The notes under the pieces: generated by a model | Database searches by the model: none | Told to the model about the DNA's origin: nothing | What the model saw: only the letters and a program-made list of their open reading frames with translations | Source: Streptomyces paludis | Lineage (GTDB): Bacteria; Actinomycetota; Actinomycetes; Streptomycetales; Streptomycetaceae | Reading direction: 5' to 3' | DNA length: 64,000 bases | Assembly (NCBI RefSeq): GCF_003344965.1 | Contig: NZ_CP031194.1 | Coordinates: forward strand, 5,022,001-5,086,000 | Shown: one piece after another, positions 32,502 to 42,194 of the stretch | How positions within the stretch are numbered: the first letter of the stretch is position 1 | Layout: the number at the start of each line of letters is the position of its first letter | Position numbers and translations under genes: made by a program

Positions 32502-33662
32502 TTATCGCTGGCCGGGCTTTGGCGTGCTGGGCTTGGTGGTCTTGCAGGGCTTGCCCGGCTTGACGGGGAGGTGGGCGCGGTAGTCGAGCGCGTACGCGAG
32601 CTTGCCCGGCTTCGCCTCGGTGACCGGCGTACCGAGCTTGCCGAACTCGCCGCCGGTCGCCTTCTTGCCGTCGTTCCACTGCGCCATCCGGCCCAGCTCG
32701 TCGGCCGTGCGGCCATCGGCGATGACGGTGTCGCCGGGTGTCGCCGACATCGCCTCGGAGGCGGCGCGGATCGCGGCGAGGTACGAGTCCGTGGAGGTCA
32801 GGTCGTACGAGGCGAGGTTCACCCGGTCACGCAGCCAGGTGCCCCACTGGAACTCCAGGAACTCCGCCGCGTCGGCGGGCGGCTGGTAGCCGATGTCACG
32901 GGTGAAGTAGACGAGGCTGCGGTAGCGGTCGTCGTGGAACCGCGCCAGGCCGAGGCGGCTGGGCAGCTGCTGGACGGTGATGGGGCGGTTGTTCTCGTCG
33001 CGCAGCCGGACCCACTTGCGCTCCTGCATGGTCTTCCAGAACGCGGTGGTGGAGAGATTGCTGAGGTTGGCCGTGACGCGGAGCCGGATGTGGGTCTTCG
33101 GGCCGCCGCCGGGCGTCTCCAGGAAGGACGTCAGCGAGTGGTGCCCGTCAGTCAGATAGAGGGTGCGCCCGGGGCCGACCACGACGGTCTTCATCGCGGC
33201 GCGGGTCTCGGCGGTCTCCTTGCCGACGGGCACGGTGCAGGTGAAGGACGACGCGTCGGAGATCTTCGCGTTCGGCTGCACACTTGCGGCCTTCTCCTGG
33301 CCGTTGGTCTCGCACCAGTCGTCGAAGCGCTTGTTGAAGTTGCCGTTGGCCTCGTCCTTGGTGGAGCTGTAGCGGCCGAGCTTGTAGTAGATCTGGTCGA
33401 AGCCCACGGTCGGCTGGGTGGGGCGCAGCTGGTCGAGCGTGACGTCGAGGAGGTCACCGGCCTGGGGGGCGGCGGGCTTGGCGGGCGTGGCGGGCTTGGC
33501 CGGGGCCGGCTTCGGGGCGGCCTTCTGAGGGGCGGCTGTCTGAGGGGCGGCCGTCGCCGTACCGCCGCCTGCCAGGGCGCCGCCGAGGGCCAGCGCGGCC
33601 ACGGTCAGGGCCGTCACCGGGCGCCGGGCGAGAGCGTTCTGGGGGCGGGTCGAGGTGGTCAT
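32502..33662 (-). CDS. Secreted ParB-like nuclease family protein
   Basis: A 386-aa exported protein with a signal peptide (LTVAALALGGALAGGGTATAAP) and an Ala/Pro/Lys repeat spacer (KPAPAKPATPAKPAAP). The body (from ~70) matches the ParBc_2 type of putative ParB-like proteins: LLDVTLDQLRPTQPTVGFDQI at the front, and YLTDGHHSLTSFLE with the conserved DGHH core. Its biochemical role outside the cell is unknown; intracellular ParB-like domains bind or cleave CTP or nucleic acid, but here the substrate is open. It ends KPCKTTKPSTPKPGQR. It is the gene just upstream of the ABC-F leader. Confidence 0.85.
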   Translation of the reverse strand: MTTSTRPQNALARRPVTALTVAALALGGALAGGGTATAAPQTAAPQKAAPKPAPAKPATPAKPAAPQAGDLLDVTLDQLRPTQPTVGFDQIYYKLGRYSSTKDEANGNFNKRFDDWCETNGQEKAASVQPNAKISDASSFTCTVPVGKETAETRAAMKTVVVGPGRTLYLTDGHHSLTSFLETPGGGPKTHIRLRVTANLSNLSTTAFWKTMQERKWVRLRDENNRPITVQQLPSRLGLARFHDDRYRSLVYFTRDIGYQPPADAAEFLEFQWGTWLRDRVNLASYDLTSTDSYLAAIRAASEAMSATPGDTVIADGRTADELGRMAQWNDGKKATGGEFGKLGTPVTEAKPGKLAYALDYRAHLPVKPGKPCKTTKPSTPKPGQR

Positions 33663-33782
33663 ACGGACTCCACGTGTCTGCGGGCGGGACGCGCTGGCGT
33701 GGGGGTGCGCGGCGGGTGGGGAAGAATCGGTTCCTCATCCACTCATCCCTGCCCGCCCCATCCGGTGGATCCTGCCGGTCGC

Positions 33783-34541
33783 TCAGGTGGCCGCCCGGTG
33801 AACGCCGTCGTCGGCGCCGATATGGGTGATGTGGGACCGCAGCAGCCAGACGCCGTAGCCGACCGGGAAGACATAGACGCACGCCTGCCACCAGTCGGGC
33901 GCCGCGCCGGGCGAGTGGATGCTGAAGAAGTTGCCGGACCAGTGGACGACGACACCCGGCCAGACGGAACCGGTCGCGTACCGCAGCGTCGCGCAGCCGA
34001 ACCCGAAGAGCGATGTGGACAGCACCTGCCACAGCGTGTTGTCGAGCGGCGAGCCGAAGAACAGATAGTTCTGGAAGTGGCCGACACCGAACAGCACGCC
34101 GACGAGGACCGACGTCCGCGCGGGCCCGAGCGGGGCGGCGGCCCGCTGCACCAGACCGCGGCTCTGGAACTCCTCGTTCACCGAACCCCAGAACAGCAGG
34201 ACCACCCCACCGACGAGCGTTCCCGGGCCGCCGGAGACACCGGCGGCGGCGTACGAGCACTCGACGAGCAGCAGCGGTACGGCGAGCCACCAGCGCCGAG
34301 GGGCGCCCAGGGTCGCCACGCCCGAGGAGCGCAGCCACCCCCAGCGCCACAGCAGGCCCAACACGGCGACCGCGCACGCCACGTTGACGAGCGCCGAGCC
34401 CAGGTCGGGGAACCAGCGCGGTGCCAGCGGCGGCAGGATCACCTCGGCCACGAGCAGCAGGACGGCATGCCACGCGAGCGTCAACTCGACGGCACCCAGG
34501 ACCGGATGGCGTACGACATGGAGCTTCCACCGTCGGACCAT
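33783..34541 (-). CDS. CPBP-family intramembrane metalloprotease
   Basis: A 252-aa membrane protein with about 7 hydrophobic segments. The CPBP (CAAX prenyl protease 2-like) motifs are visible: WGSVNEEFQSRGLV (EExxxR), VLFGVGHFQNYLFFG (FxxxH) and VVHWSGNFFS (HxxxN). These supply the metal and catalytic residues of an intramembrane protease; the natural substrate is unknown and may be a peptide or bacteriocin-related product. The start at 34541 is supported by a TACCGT box 6 nt upstream. It stands alone, co-oriented with the mannosidase upstream. Confidence 0.88.
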   Translation of the reverse strand: MVRRWKLHVVRHPVLGAVELTLAWHAVLLLVAEVILPPLAPRWFPDLGSALVNVACAVAVLGLLWRWGWLRSSGVATLGAPRRWWLAVPLLLVECSYAAAGVSGGPGTLVGGVVLLFWGSVNEEFQSRGLVQRAAAPLGPARTSVLVGVLFGVGHFQNYLFFGSPLDNTLWQVLSTSLFGFGCATLRYATGSVWPGVVVHWSGNFFSIHSPGAAPDWWQACVYVFPVGYGVWLLRSHITHIGADDGVHRAAT

Positions 34542-34547
34542 GCGAGG

Positions 34548-34553
34548 ACGGTA
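34548..34553 (-). promoter_or_regulatory. -10 box (TACCGT) of the leaderless CPBP gene
   Basis: TACCGT on the minus strand ends 6 nt before the ATG at 34541; no ribosome binding site. Confidence 0.45.
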
Positions 34554-34608
34554 GCGGCTGCCGGGGGAGTGCGGCAGGGGAGGCGGGGTATGACCGCCTC
34601 CCCTGCGG

Positions 34609-37600
34609 TCACTGGCTGGGCGGGACTTCCGCGTTCAGTGCGACGGTGTTCGTGTACAGGACACGGCCGAAGGACGCCACCTTCGCCAGCGCCCACCACT
34701 CGCCGGAGGCCCCGGCCGGACCCGGGTCCGGCGCGGTGGTGACGGTGAAGTCCAGGGCGGTCGTGGCGCCGGGCGCGAGCGCGAAGCCGCGCAGCCGGGG
34801 CGCGAGGGTGAGCGGGTCGCCGGGCGCGCCCCAGGTGCCGTACGGGCTGATGAGGTGGGCCTCCCCGCGCACCTCGCCCGCGGTCGGGTTGGCCAGCAGC
34901 AGCGTGAGCCGGCCGGGCCCGGGGCGGGTGAGCCGGGCGCCGAGGTCCAGCGGGGCCGCCGGGTCCTCGGGTGTGAACGGCAGCGCGTCCTCCAGCAGTT
35001 GGCCCTCCTCGTCACGTAGGCGCGCGGCCACGAAGTACGTGCCCGGCGCCGCCGCCGAGTCCCGGCGTACGCGGATCTCGAACTCGGCGTACTCGCCGGG
35101 CGCGAGGTCGTAGTCGAGCGGCGGCAGGGGGAGCGCGCTGAGGCCGGGCGGGAGGTCGAGGGTGACGGTGCCACGGGCGGGCCGCGCGGAGACGGAGACG
35201 GTGATACGGAAGGCGGCGGTGTCGGGTGTCTCTGCCGTTCCCGCCGTTCCCGTCGTCTCCAGTCGCGTCAGGCGGATGTTCGTGGGGAGGCCGCCGATGG
35301 GTGCGGGGCCGGTGTTGTGCAGCCAGTAGCGCGCGAAGACGGGCTGGACGGGCTCGTGGGCGGGCGACGGCCGCTGTTCCTCATGGCCCGCTTGCTGCTG
35401 TTGCTGCCGCCCGTCCGGACGGTGCAGGGGTACGGCCGCGATCGTCGCGATGTCGGCCGCGCCGAGGGGGATCCGTACCGCTCCGTCCGTACCGCACTCC
35501 AGGGCGGTCGGTGCCGGGGCGGTGGAGTGCTCCAGGAGGTCGGTGCGCTCGGGCGCGGCGAGGCCGCCGTACACCCGGAGTTCGGCCGTGACGGGGCGGC
35601 CCTGCGTCTCGTACAGCCGGACCGTCAGGCCGTCGCGCGCGGGTGCCGTGTCGCCGGGCAGGCCGGACGACAGCGGGTTGCCGCGCGGCTTGAGCGCGCT
35701 GAGGCCGACCGTGGCCGGGGCGACCTCGACGAGCGAGACGCGCGGCGGCAGTTGACCGGGGGAAGGGGCGGTGGCGGTGGCCAGCAGCGGGTGGTTCGCC
35801 TCGTGGCCCGCCCGTACGAAACCGGCCTGGCGCCAGTCGCCGGGGCCCGCGGTGAGGCTGAAGCGGAAGTCGTGGCTCCAGTGCTGGAGGTTGAAGCCGC
35901 TGCCGTCGGGCGCGGTGCGCCGCTCGCCGTCCAGCCAGACCCCGGCCGGCCAGTCGGTGCACGCGCGCATGAGGGTGAGGTGGAGGCTTCCGTCGGGGGT
36001 GGCGACGGAGCTGGGGGTGCCGTGGTTGAGGAGCGCGGCGGAGTAGTCGCAGGCGGGCTCGGCGGTGGTCGGGAGCCCGGCCGGTACGGGGACGTCGACG
36101 GCGCCGTCGACGAGGTCGGCCAGGGTGTCCCCGGCCCGCACGATCAGGACCGGCAGGTCCCGTACGCCGCGCAGGTCGGCGCCCGGCCGCCAGGACGCGT
36201 GCCGGGACCGTTCGGCCGGGACGAAGACCCGCCCGTGCGCGGCGAGTGCCTGCCGGAACTCCGGTGCGCAGGAGGCGAGGACGGCCTCGGCGAACGGGTT
36301 GTCGGCGGGATTGTCAGTGGTGGGTGTCACTCTGATGTCGGGCAGATTCGAGTCGGCGTCGAGCGAGCCGTAGCGCGGGCTGTCCGGACGGGTGCTCGTG
36401 GCGGTCACGCCGCGGGCGACGAGACGGGTGAGCAGGGGGCGGACGTGAAGATCGGCGGGGGCGATCACTTCGGCGATGCCGAAGGCGTGGTGCAGGGTGG
36501 TGCCGTCGGCGCCGTGCAGGGCGACGCGGGCGGTGGTGGAGAGGCCCGACCAGGTGTGGGCGGGGTTGTCGAGGGTCCACATATGTTCGGCCGCGTCGGA
36601 ATCCGGGAAGCCGAACGGCCGCCCGATGGCGGCGAATCCGACCTCCGAGACGGGCAGCGTGCCGGGCAGATCGAGATCGAAGCGTACGCGCAGCAGCCGG
36701 TCCTCCCCGATCGAGCCGTCCACACGCGTGTGGAAGTCGACGCGCTCGGAGCCGTGCAGCAGCGTGGCGGTCTGGGTGAGCCGCAGCCCGTCGAGCGGCG
36801 TCTCGGTGACGAGGCGCTCGCCGAGGGGAGAGCGCTCGACGCGTACGGACGCGGCGGGCCGGTCGCCCGTGCGGTGCGAGGCGGGCCCCTTGGGGAGCAG
36901 ATGCCAGGGGCCCTCGCCCCAGACGGGGTGGGTGGTGTGCTCGTCCTGGAGGGTGAGTTCGGCCCCGACGCCGTTGGGGCGCAGCAGTTCGCGGCCGTCG
37001 CGCAGGTCGGTGATACGGGTGAGGACGCCGCCCCGGGCCGGGTCCGCCTCGATGCGGAAGCGGTCGTTGGCGGCGGCGGTGGCGCCGGGGACGGGGGTCC
37101 AGGCGGCGGGCTGGTCGTGCGTTTCCTCTTGTACCTGATCGGTTGGCTGCTCGCCCTCCGCCAGGGGGGCCAGGTGGTACACGCGGTGGCCCAGGGAAGG
37201 CACGTCGCGGGCGAGGAAGGTGACGGTGCCGGCGCCGGTGGCGGAGGGGACGGTCACGGAGGGGACGGTCTTGCCGTCCGTGTCGCGTACGACGACGGGC
37301 CGGGAGCCCGTAAGGCCCTCGACCGGCAGGGTGTCGTGAGGCAGCGTGTCGAGGGGCAGCGTCACGAGCCCGTCGCGTTGCCACGAAAGGGTGTTGGCGA
37401 CAAGCACGGCCTGCCCCTCGCCGCGCGTGTCGGTGTGGCAGGCGAGGGCGCGCAGGGCGGTCGTCCGGACGCGGTCACCGAGTTCGTACGCCTCGCGCCA
37501 GCCGCCGACGAGGTCCAGGTACACCTGGTCGGACTCGGTCCCGGTGATGGCGTCGTGGTGGGCGCCGTAGGCGAGTTGGCGCCACGCCTTGTCGAGGTCG

Positions 37601-39036
37601 GCCGCCGGGAAGGACTCGCCGAGGAGCGCCGCCAGGGTGGCGAGCCGCTCGCCGTCGAGGACGGCGGTCTCGGCGGCGCGCTGGGCCTGCTTGGTGTCGA
37701 TGTAGGAGACGTCCTTGCCGGTGAAGACCGGGTTCATGTCGCGGGTCTGCGGGCTGATCCGGCGCGCTGGCGATCCGGTTCCGCCCGCCGACTCACGGCG
37801 TACGGCGGCGAAGAAGTCGCGCGGCAGCCCCATGGTGAAGCGGGGCCAGACGTACTTCTCCGACCAGGCGCGGTGGATCTCCGTGCACCAGCGGGAGGGC
37901 ACATTGTGGTCGTGCCCGACGGGCAGCAGGACGTTGCGGGTCGCGGCGACTTTCTTGAGCGAGGCGAACTGGTCGTAGGCGGCGGCCATCGCCGCGTCGA
38001 GCGACTCGGTGCGGTGGATGGCCCAGCCGGCGGTGTAGTGCCCGGCCATGTAGTGGGTGAGGACACCGCGCCCACTGGGCGAGATCCACTCGAACTCGGA
38101 GGGGAACTCCATCCGTTCGATGTCGCCGGTGTGCCCGACGGGGCCCGAGTTGTGGAAGGGGCCGCGCGCCCAGGCGCTGGAGTCGAGTCCGGCGTCCGCC
38201 AGCAGCCCGGGGTAGGCCGGGTCATGGCCGAAGACATCGAGCTGCCAGCCGGAGCGGGGGTCGCCGCCGAGGATGTCGCGCTGGTAGCCGACGCCCATGA
38301 CGGTGTTGCGGATGGTGGACTCGGGGTGGGTGAGATTGGTGTTGGGCTCGTTGTAGCTGCCGCCGACGAGTTCGATGCGGTCGTCGCGCAGGAAGCGGCG
38401 CAGATCGGCCCGGTCGCGGGGGAAGGCGTCCCAGTGCGGCTTGAGGTAGTCGATCTCGGCGAGGACGAAGCGGTAGTCCTCGTCGTGGCGGGCCGCGTCG
38501 AGATGGGCGCGGACGAGGTCGAAGGCGCTGCGGACGTGCGGCGGGCGGAGCCGGTCGACCCAGGGGAGGTCGGGCAGTTGGTGGCGGATCTCGGTGAAGC
38601 CCGCCTGGGTGTTCCACCAGACCGGGTCGTAGTGGAAGTGCGAGATCATCCACATCGTCCAGCCGGTGGCCGAGGCGACCACGCTGCCGCTCCCGACGGC
38701 CTGTCCGCTTCCGCCGGCCCGCCCGGCGCCGGTGCCCGAGCCGCCGCCGCTCCCCGGGCCTGTGGTCTCCTCCCACACCGCCGTGACCCGGTGGACCGAG
38801 CCCTCGGGCGCGGGCGCGGCGATCACCACGCCCGCCTCGACGACCCGCTCCTCGCCCGCCGCCAGCGCCGGTACGGGCACGGGCGCGGGCGTGGAGACGG
38901 TCGGGCCCTCGACGCGCAGCCGCGACGGTCCGGTGCCGGCCCCGGGGCCGGCCTGCACGGTGACCCGTACGACCTGGCGGGGGGCGTGTGCCGGGCCGGT
39001 GAACAGGTCGGTGGACCGGACGTCGCGGATGCGCAT
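34609..39036 (-). CDS. GH38 alpha-mannosidase, unusually long
   Basis: A 1475-aa glycosidase releasing alpha-linked mannose from oligosaccharides. The catalytic domain has the zinc motif HFHYDPVWWNTQ (H133/H135/D137) and the nucleophile region GWQLDVFGHDPAYPGLL (D267). The C-terminal two-thirds contain the middle helical domain and beta-sandwich domains usual in the family. Family members are commonly ~1000 aa; this one carries a Gly/Ser linker (~95-120), a QQQQQAGHEEQ insert and an extra C-terminal beta-rich domain. No signal peptide is visible, so it is probably cytosolic and works on imported sugars. It heads a minus-strand group with the PAP2 phosphatase and the sugar kinase, opposite the ABC importer. 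Confidence 0.94.
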   Translation of the reverse strand: MRIRDVRSTDLFTGPAHAPRQVVRVTVQAGPGAGTGPSRLRVEGPTVSTPAPVPVPALAAGEERVVEAGVVIAAPAPEGSVHRVTAVWEETTGPGSGGGSGTGAGRAGGSGQAVGSGSVVASATGWTMWMISHFHYDPVWWNTQAGFTEIRHQLPDLPWVDRLRPPHVRSAFDLVRAHLDAARHDEDYRFVLAEIDYLKPHWDAFPRDRADLRRFLRDDRIELVGGSYNEPNTNLTHPESTIRNTVMGVGYQRDILGGDPRSGWQLDVFGHDPAYPGLLADAGLDSSAWARGPFHNSGPVGHTGDIERMEFPSEFEWISPSGRGVLTHYMAGHYTAGWAIHRTESLDAAMAAAYDQFASLKKVAATRNVLLPVGHDHNVPSRWCTEIHRAWSEKYVWPRFTMGLPRDFFAAVRRESAGGTGSPARRISPQTRDMNPVFTGKDVSYIDTKQAQRAAETAVLDGERLATLAALLGESFPAADLDKAWRQLAYGAHHDAITGTESDQVYLDLVGGWREAYELGDRVRTTALRALACHTDTRGEGQAVLVANTLSWQRDGLVTLPLDTLPHDTLPVEGLTGSRPVVVRDTDGKTVPSVTVPSATGAGTVTFLARDVPSLGHRVYHLAPLAEGEQPTDQVQEETHDQPAAWTPVPGATAAANDRFRIEADPARGGVLTRITDLRDGRELLRPNGVGAELTLQDEHTTHPVWGEGPWHLLPKGPASHRTGDRPAASVRVERSPLGERLVTETPLDGLRLTQTATLLHGSERVDFHTRVDGSIGEDRLLRVRFDLDLPGTLPVSEVGFAAIGRPFGFPDSDAAEHMWTLDNPAHTWSGLSTTARVALHGADGTTLHHAFGIAEVIAPADLHVRPLLTRLVARGVTATSTRPDSPRYGSLDADSNLPDIRVTPTTDNPADNPFAEAVLASCAPEFRQALAAHGRVFVPAERSRHASWRPGADLRGVRDLPVLIVRAGDTLADLVDGAVDVPVPAGLPTTAEPACDYSAALLNHGTPSSVATPDGSLHLTLMRACTDWPAGVWLDGERRTAPDGSGFNLQHWSHDFRFSLTAGPGDWRQAGFVRAGHEANHPLLATATAPSPGQLPPRVSLVEVAPATVGLSALKPRGNPLSSGLPGDTAPARDGLTVRLYETQGRPVTAELRVYGGLAAPERTDLLEHSTAPAPTALECGTDGAVRIPLGAADIATIAAVPLHRPDGRQQQQQAGHEEQRPSPAHEPVQPVFARYWLHNTGPAPIGGLPTNIRLTRLETTGTAGTAETPDTAAFRITVSVSARPARGTVTLDLPPGLSALPLPPLDYDLAPGEYAEFEIRVRRDSAAAPGTYFVAARLRDEEGQLLEDALPFTPEDPAAPLDLGARLTRPGPGRLTLLLANPTAGEVRGEAHLISPYGTWGAPGDPLTLAPRLRGFALAPGATTALDFTVTTAPDPGPAGASGEWWALAKVASFGRVLYTNTVALNAEVPPSQ

Positions 39037-39153
39037 GCGGGAGGGTGCCTTTCGTCGTTCGGTGTGCTCAGGCCGTTGGGGTCGCTCAGCCGGTTATGGC
39101 CATGGCGGTTACGGCGGTTGAGGCGGCTACGGCTGCGGCTGCGCGGACGCGGG

Positions 39154-41166
39154 TCAGCGCCTGGTCAGCCGTACGGAGAGGCCGTTCGCGGTGTAGACCG
39201 GCTCGGCGCGGTATCCCTTGGCGGTGACGGTGACGGTGTCGAAGCGCCCGCGCAGCTTCCGGGCGCCGATGACGGGGACGGTGCGGTCCTTGAGTCCGGT
39301 CCTGGCCCCGGCCGCGGTCGCGGCCTGCTCGGCGTCGAGGTTGATGACGAGCGCGCTGCCCCGGCTCAGGACGGCCTCGTGGGCGACGACGAGCGCGGGG
39401 TCACGGTGGGAGGCGCCGGGGGTGATCTCCAGGATCGTGCCCGCCGACTGCGTGTAGCCCCTGCGTATCTGTACGCCGCCGTTGGCGGACGCGGTGCGCA
39501 GGGTCCCGCCGCGCACCTGCACGTCGCCGCGGCCCAGTGCGTGCGGGGACGCGGCGGTGAGGGTGCCCTCCTGGACGACGGTGCCGCCCGTGTACCGGTT
39601 GGCGCCGGTCAGGGTGAGCGCGCCGGTGCCGCGCTTGGTCAGACCGCCGCCGCCGTCGATGTCGTTGCGCCAGGTGTCGGCGGCGCGGAAGCCGCCGCCG
39701 GCCGCGTCCAGGGTGACGCGTACATCCCGGTCGAACGCGGCGTAGCCGTCGGCCGCAGCGAAGAGGTCCAGGCGTCCCCACAGTTCGCTGCCGTCCAGCA
39801 GGACGTATCCGGAGGGCAGCGCGGTGGTGCGCAGCACCTCGCGGCGCTGGGCCGCGTCGAGGTAGGGCAGCCGGGTCTCCAGCAGCACTTCGGCGCCCTT
39901 GGGCACGGTCATCGGCCGTGCGCGGCCGTGCCGCCGGGGCAGCACGTAGGTCAGCCGGGGGGTGACGGCGGCGGCGTTGGCGGCGCGGTCGGCGTACGGG
40001 TCGGTGGCGGTGCCCGCCGCGTGCGCGGTGGCGTACAGGGTGTCGGCGGTGCTGCCGGTGCGCGCCCGGAAGTAGGCGGCGGCCTGCTGGACGGCGGCGG
40101 ACTTGAGGTCGGCGTTGCGCGGGTCGGACAGGGCGGCGGCGGCCAGCGCGGTGGCCATGGTGCGTCCGCTGATGACGTCGACGGTGGAGTGCATGCCGGC
40201 GACGATGCGGCTGTGGCTCAGCTCGGACGCGCGGGCCACCAGCTCCTGGAAGCGCTCGGGGACCGCGTACGCCAGTGCCAGGCAGGCCAGGTAGAAGGCG
40301 TTGGTGTGGCCGCTGGGGTAGCCGCCGTCCTCGGTCGGTGTGCTGCTGCGCTGGCGCAGCAGCTGCGGGACGACCACGACGTCCGACCGGTAGACGGGGT
40401 AGCCGAGGTCATCGGTCCGCCCGGTGTCGACGACCTTGCTGTCCTCGGTCATGCGCCAGGGGCGGGGGTACTGGTAGGCGAACTTGCTCGGGTTGCTGGA
40501 GGCGGACGGCCCGCGCAGGGTGTTGACCAGCTCGACGACCTTGCCCAGCTCCGAGTCGGGCGAGCCCGCGCCGATCGCGGACCCGGCGGGTGCGCCGGCC
40601 GGGACGGCGTCGTTGATCTTGGTGTCCGGGACGGTGTCCGGGGCGGCGGTGATGCTGGTGACGGCCTTCGCGCCGGCGCGGTACAGCTCGGCGAGCGGGC
40701 CGAGGCCGCCGATCGCGGCGTAACTCTGGTCCTGGCGGTCGTAGATGAACGCCTGGCGGGCCTGCGCGTCGGTGCGTGCGCGGGTGATGCGCGCGCAGTA
40801 GCGCATGTTGGCGCGCAGGACGTCGGGCTGGAGCGGGGTGCCGGTGTTCCAGGCGTCGCCGGTCTTCCACACGTCGGCCATGCCGCCGAGGATCCGTACG
40901 ACGGCGTTGGTCTCGGGGGTGAGGTTGGCGACGGTGTTGGTCGTGTAACTGTCGACGAAGGCGGCGGTCCGCGCGGCCGTGGCGGACGCGGCGGAGTTCG
41001 CGGCGGGCGCGGCGCCGGTCAGCGGCGCGGCGGCGGCCGTGGTGGGGTGCGTCAGCCAGGTCAGCACGGTCGGGGCGGTGACCAGTGCGGCGGAGACGCC
41101 CGCGGAGCGCAGCAGGAAGCCGCGCCGTCCGAGCGTGTCGGGGCCGGCCGGGGGGAGGGTCGTCAT
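39154..41166 (-). CDS. Tat-exported PAP2 phosphatase with autotransporter-type repeat
   Basis: A 670-aa secreted protein. The N-terminus has a twin-arginine signal (LGRRGFLLRSAG ... TTAAAAP). The PAP2 / haloperoxidase-like acid-phosphatase motifs are complete: KFAYQYPRPW (Kx6RP), GGYPSGHTNAF (PSGH) and SRIVAGMHSTVD (SRx5HxxxD). A ~130-residue C-terminal region includes GGLTKRGTGALTLTGANRY and TGGTVVQEGTL, the passenger-associated (PATR) beta-strand repeat usual in Gram-negative autotransporters, here in a Gram-positive. It may remove phosphate from an extracellular phosphoglycan. No ribosome binding site is obvious. It lies between the mannosidase and the kinase on the same strand. Confidence 0.9.
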   Translation of the reverse strand: MTTLPPAGPDTLGRRGFLLRSAGVSAALVTAPTVLTWLTHPTTAAAAPLTGAAPAANSAASATAARTAAFVDSYTTNTVANLTPETNAVVRILGGMADVWKTGDAWNTGTPLQPDVLRANMRYCARITRARTDAQARQAFIYDRQDQSYAAIGGLGPLAELYRAGAKAVTSITAAPDTVPDTKINDAVPAGAPAGSAIGAGSPDSELGKVVELVNTLRGPSASSNPSKFAYQYPRPWRMTEDSKVVDTGRTDDLGYPVYRSDVVVVPQLLRQRSSTPTEDGGYPSGHTNAFYLACLALAYAVPERFQELVARASELSHSRIVAGMHSTVDVISGRTMATALAAAALSDPRNADLKSAAVQQAAAYFRARTGSTADTLYATAHAAGTATDPYADRAANAAAVTPRLTYVLPRRHGRARPMTVPKGAEVLLETRLPYLDAAQRREVLRTTALPSGYVLLDGSELWGRLDLFAAADGYAAFDRDVRVTLDAAGGGFRAADTWRNDIDGGGGLTKRGTGALTLTGANRYTGGTVVQEGTLTAASPHALGRGDVQVRGGTLRTASANGGVQIRRGYTQSAGTILEITPGASHRDPALVVAHEAVLSRGSALVINLDAEQAATAAGARTGLKDRTVPVIGARKLRGRFDTVTVTAKGYRAEPVYTANGLSVRLTRR

Positions 41167-41294
41167 GCGGTGCTCTCCTCATCGTCGAAAGCATCGGGGG
41201 CGCCGGGTGCGGCCACGGCTCCGAAGGCCCGGGAGACTTCGGTCACGGGGGCTCCGAGGGTTCCGGGGGCTTCGAAGGCGCCGCGGGCGCGGGG

Positions 41295-42194
41295 TCAGGT
41301 GAGGGGCCGGGCCAGTGCGACGGCCCCCTCGACGGGCGGCACCCGCAGGGGGTGCGTCCGGGTGTCCGGGAGGGCCAGGGCCAGGGCCTCGGTGAAGGCG
41401 GTGTACAGGGCGGGTTGCGCGAGTACGGTGCCGCCGGCGACGACGACATCGGCCACCGAGGCCCCGCGTGCGGCGAGCCGCACGACGAGTTCCGCGAGCG
41501 CCCGCCCGCCGTCAGCGATCACCGTACGGGCGAGGGATGAACCCGCGGCGGCCGCTTCGAAAACGCTCGGTGCGTGGCGGCCCCACTCGGCGGAGAAGGA
41601 GGCCGCCGCCTCCAGGGCGGCACCCAGCGCGGGCACTTCGGGTACGTGGAGGGAGGCGGTGAGCAGCCGGGCGAGTTCGTCCGGGGGTTCGGCCCGGTCG
41701 TGGGCGGCCCATACGGCGCGGGCGGCCTCGCGGACCAGACCGGCCGAGGCGCCCTCGTCGCCGAGGGCCGCGCCCCAGCCGCCGACCTGGACGGCGGTGC
41801 CGTCGGGCAGCCGCCCGACGGCGACCGAGCCCGTACCGGCGACGAGGCCCACGCCGTCGGGCAGTCCGGCGGCGGGCGCGAGGAGTTCGGCGTCGCCCAC
41901 GACCAGGCAGGGCACACCGAGCCGGGTGTGGAGGGCGGCGCGAATACCGGCGCACTGCCGGGGGGTCTCGCAGGCGTGACCGCCGACGGCGACCGCGGCG
42001 GGCGCGGTCCCCGGTGGCAGGGCATCGTGGATCAGGGCGGCGAGCCAGTCGGCGGCGCCCGCGGTGTCATGCGGCCGCCAGCCGTCGCTAGGACGGACAT
42101 GGTCGGTGACGGTGTCCGCCCCCGCGCAGGCGCGGAGGTGGGTTTTGGTGCCGCCCACGTCGATTCCGACCGTGAGGGGCGGGGGGACCTGCAC
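41295..42194 (-). CDS. BadF/BcrA/ROK-superfamily sugar kinase
   Basis: A 299-aa ASKHA-fold kinase. It begins with the phosphate-1 loop VGIDVGGTKTHLRACAG, then has an adenosine/phosphate-2 segment (LVAGTGSVAVGRLPDG) and GGWGAALGDEGASAGL, which match the BadF/N-acetylglucosamine kinase group rather than classical ROK enzymes. It would phosphorylate a released amino-sugar or hexose in the cytosol. The GTG at 42194 has AAAGAGG upstream; the longer frame to 42566 runs into the operator region. It is divergent from the ROK regulator. Confidence 0.88.
   Translation of the reverse strand: MQVPPPLTVGIDVGGTKTHLRACAGADTVTDHVRPSDGWRPHDTAGAADWLAALIHDALPPGTAPAAVAVGGHACETPRQCAGIRAALHTRLGVPCLVVGDAELLAPAAGLPDGVGLVAGTGSVAVGRLPDGTAVQVGGWGAALGDEGASAGLVREAARAVWAAHDRAEPPDELARLLTASLHVPEVPALGAALEAAASFSAEWGRHAPSVFEAAAAGSSLARTVIADGGRALAELVVRLAARGASVADVVVAGGTVLAQPALYTAFTEALALALPDTRTHPLRVPPVEGAVALARPLT

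Noticed and set aside
35317..41979. A 2220-codon open frame on the plus strand, antisense to the mannosidase and phosphatase genes
   Set aside because: It is a GC-driven shadow frame; the minus-strand frames have clear domains and codon bias.
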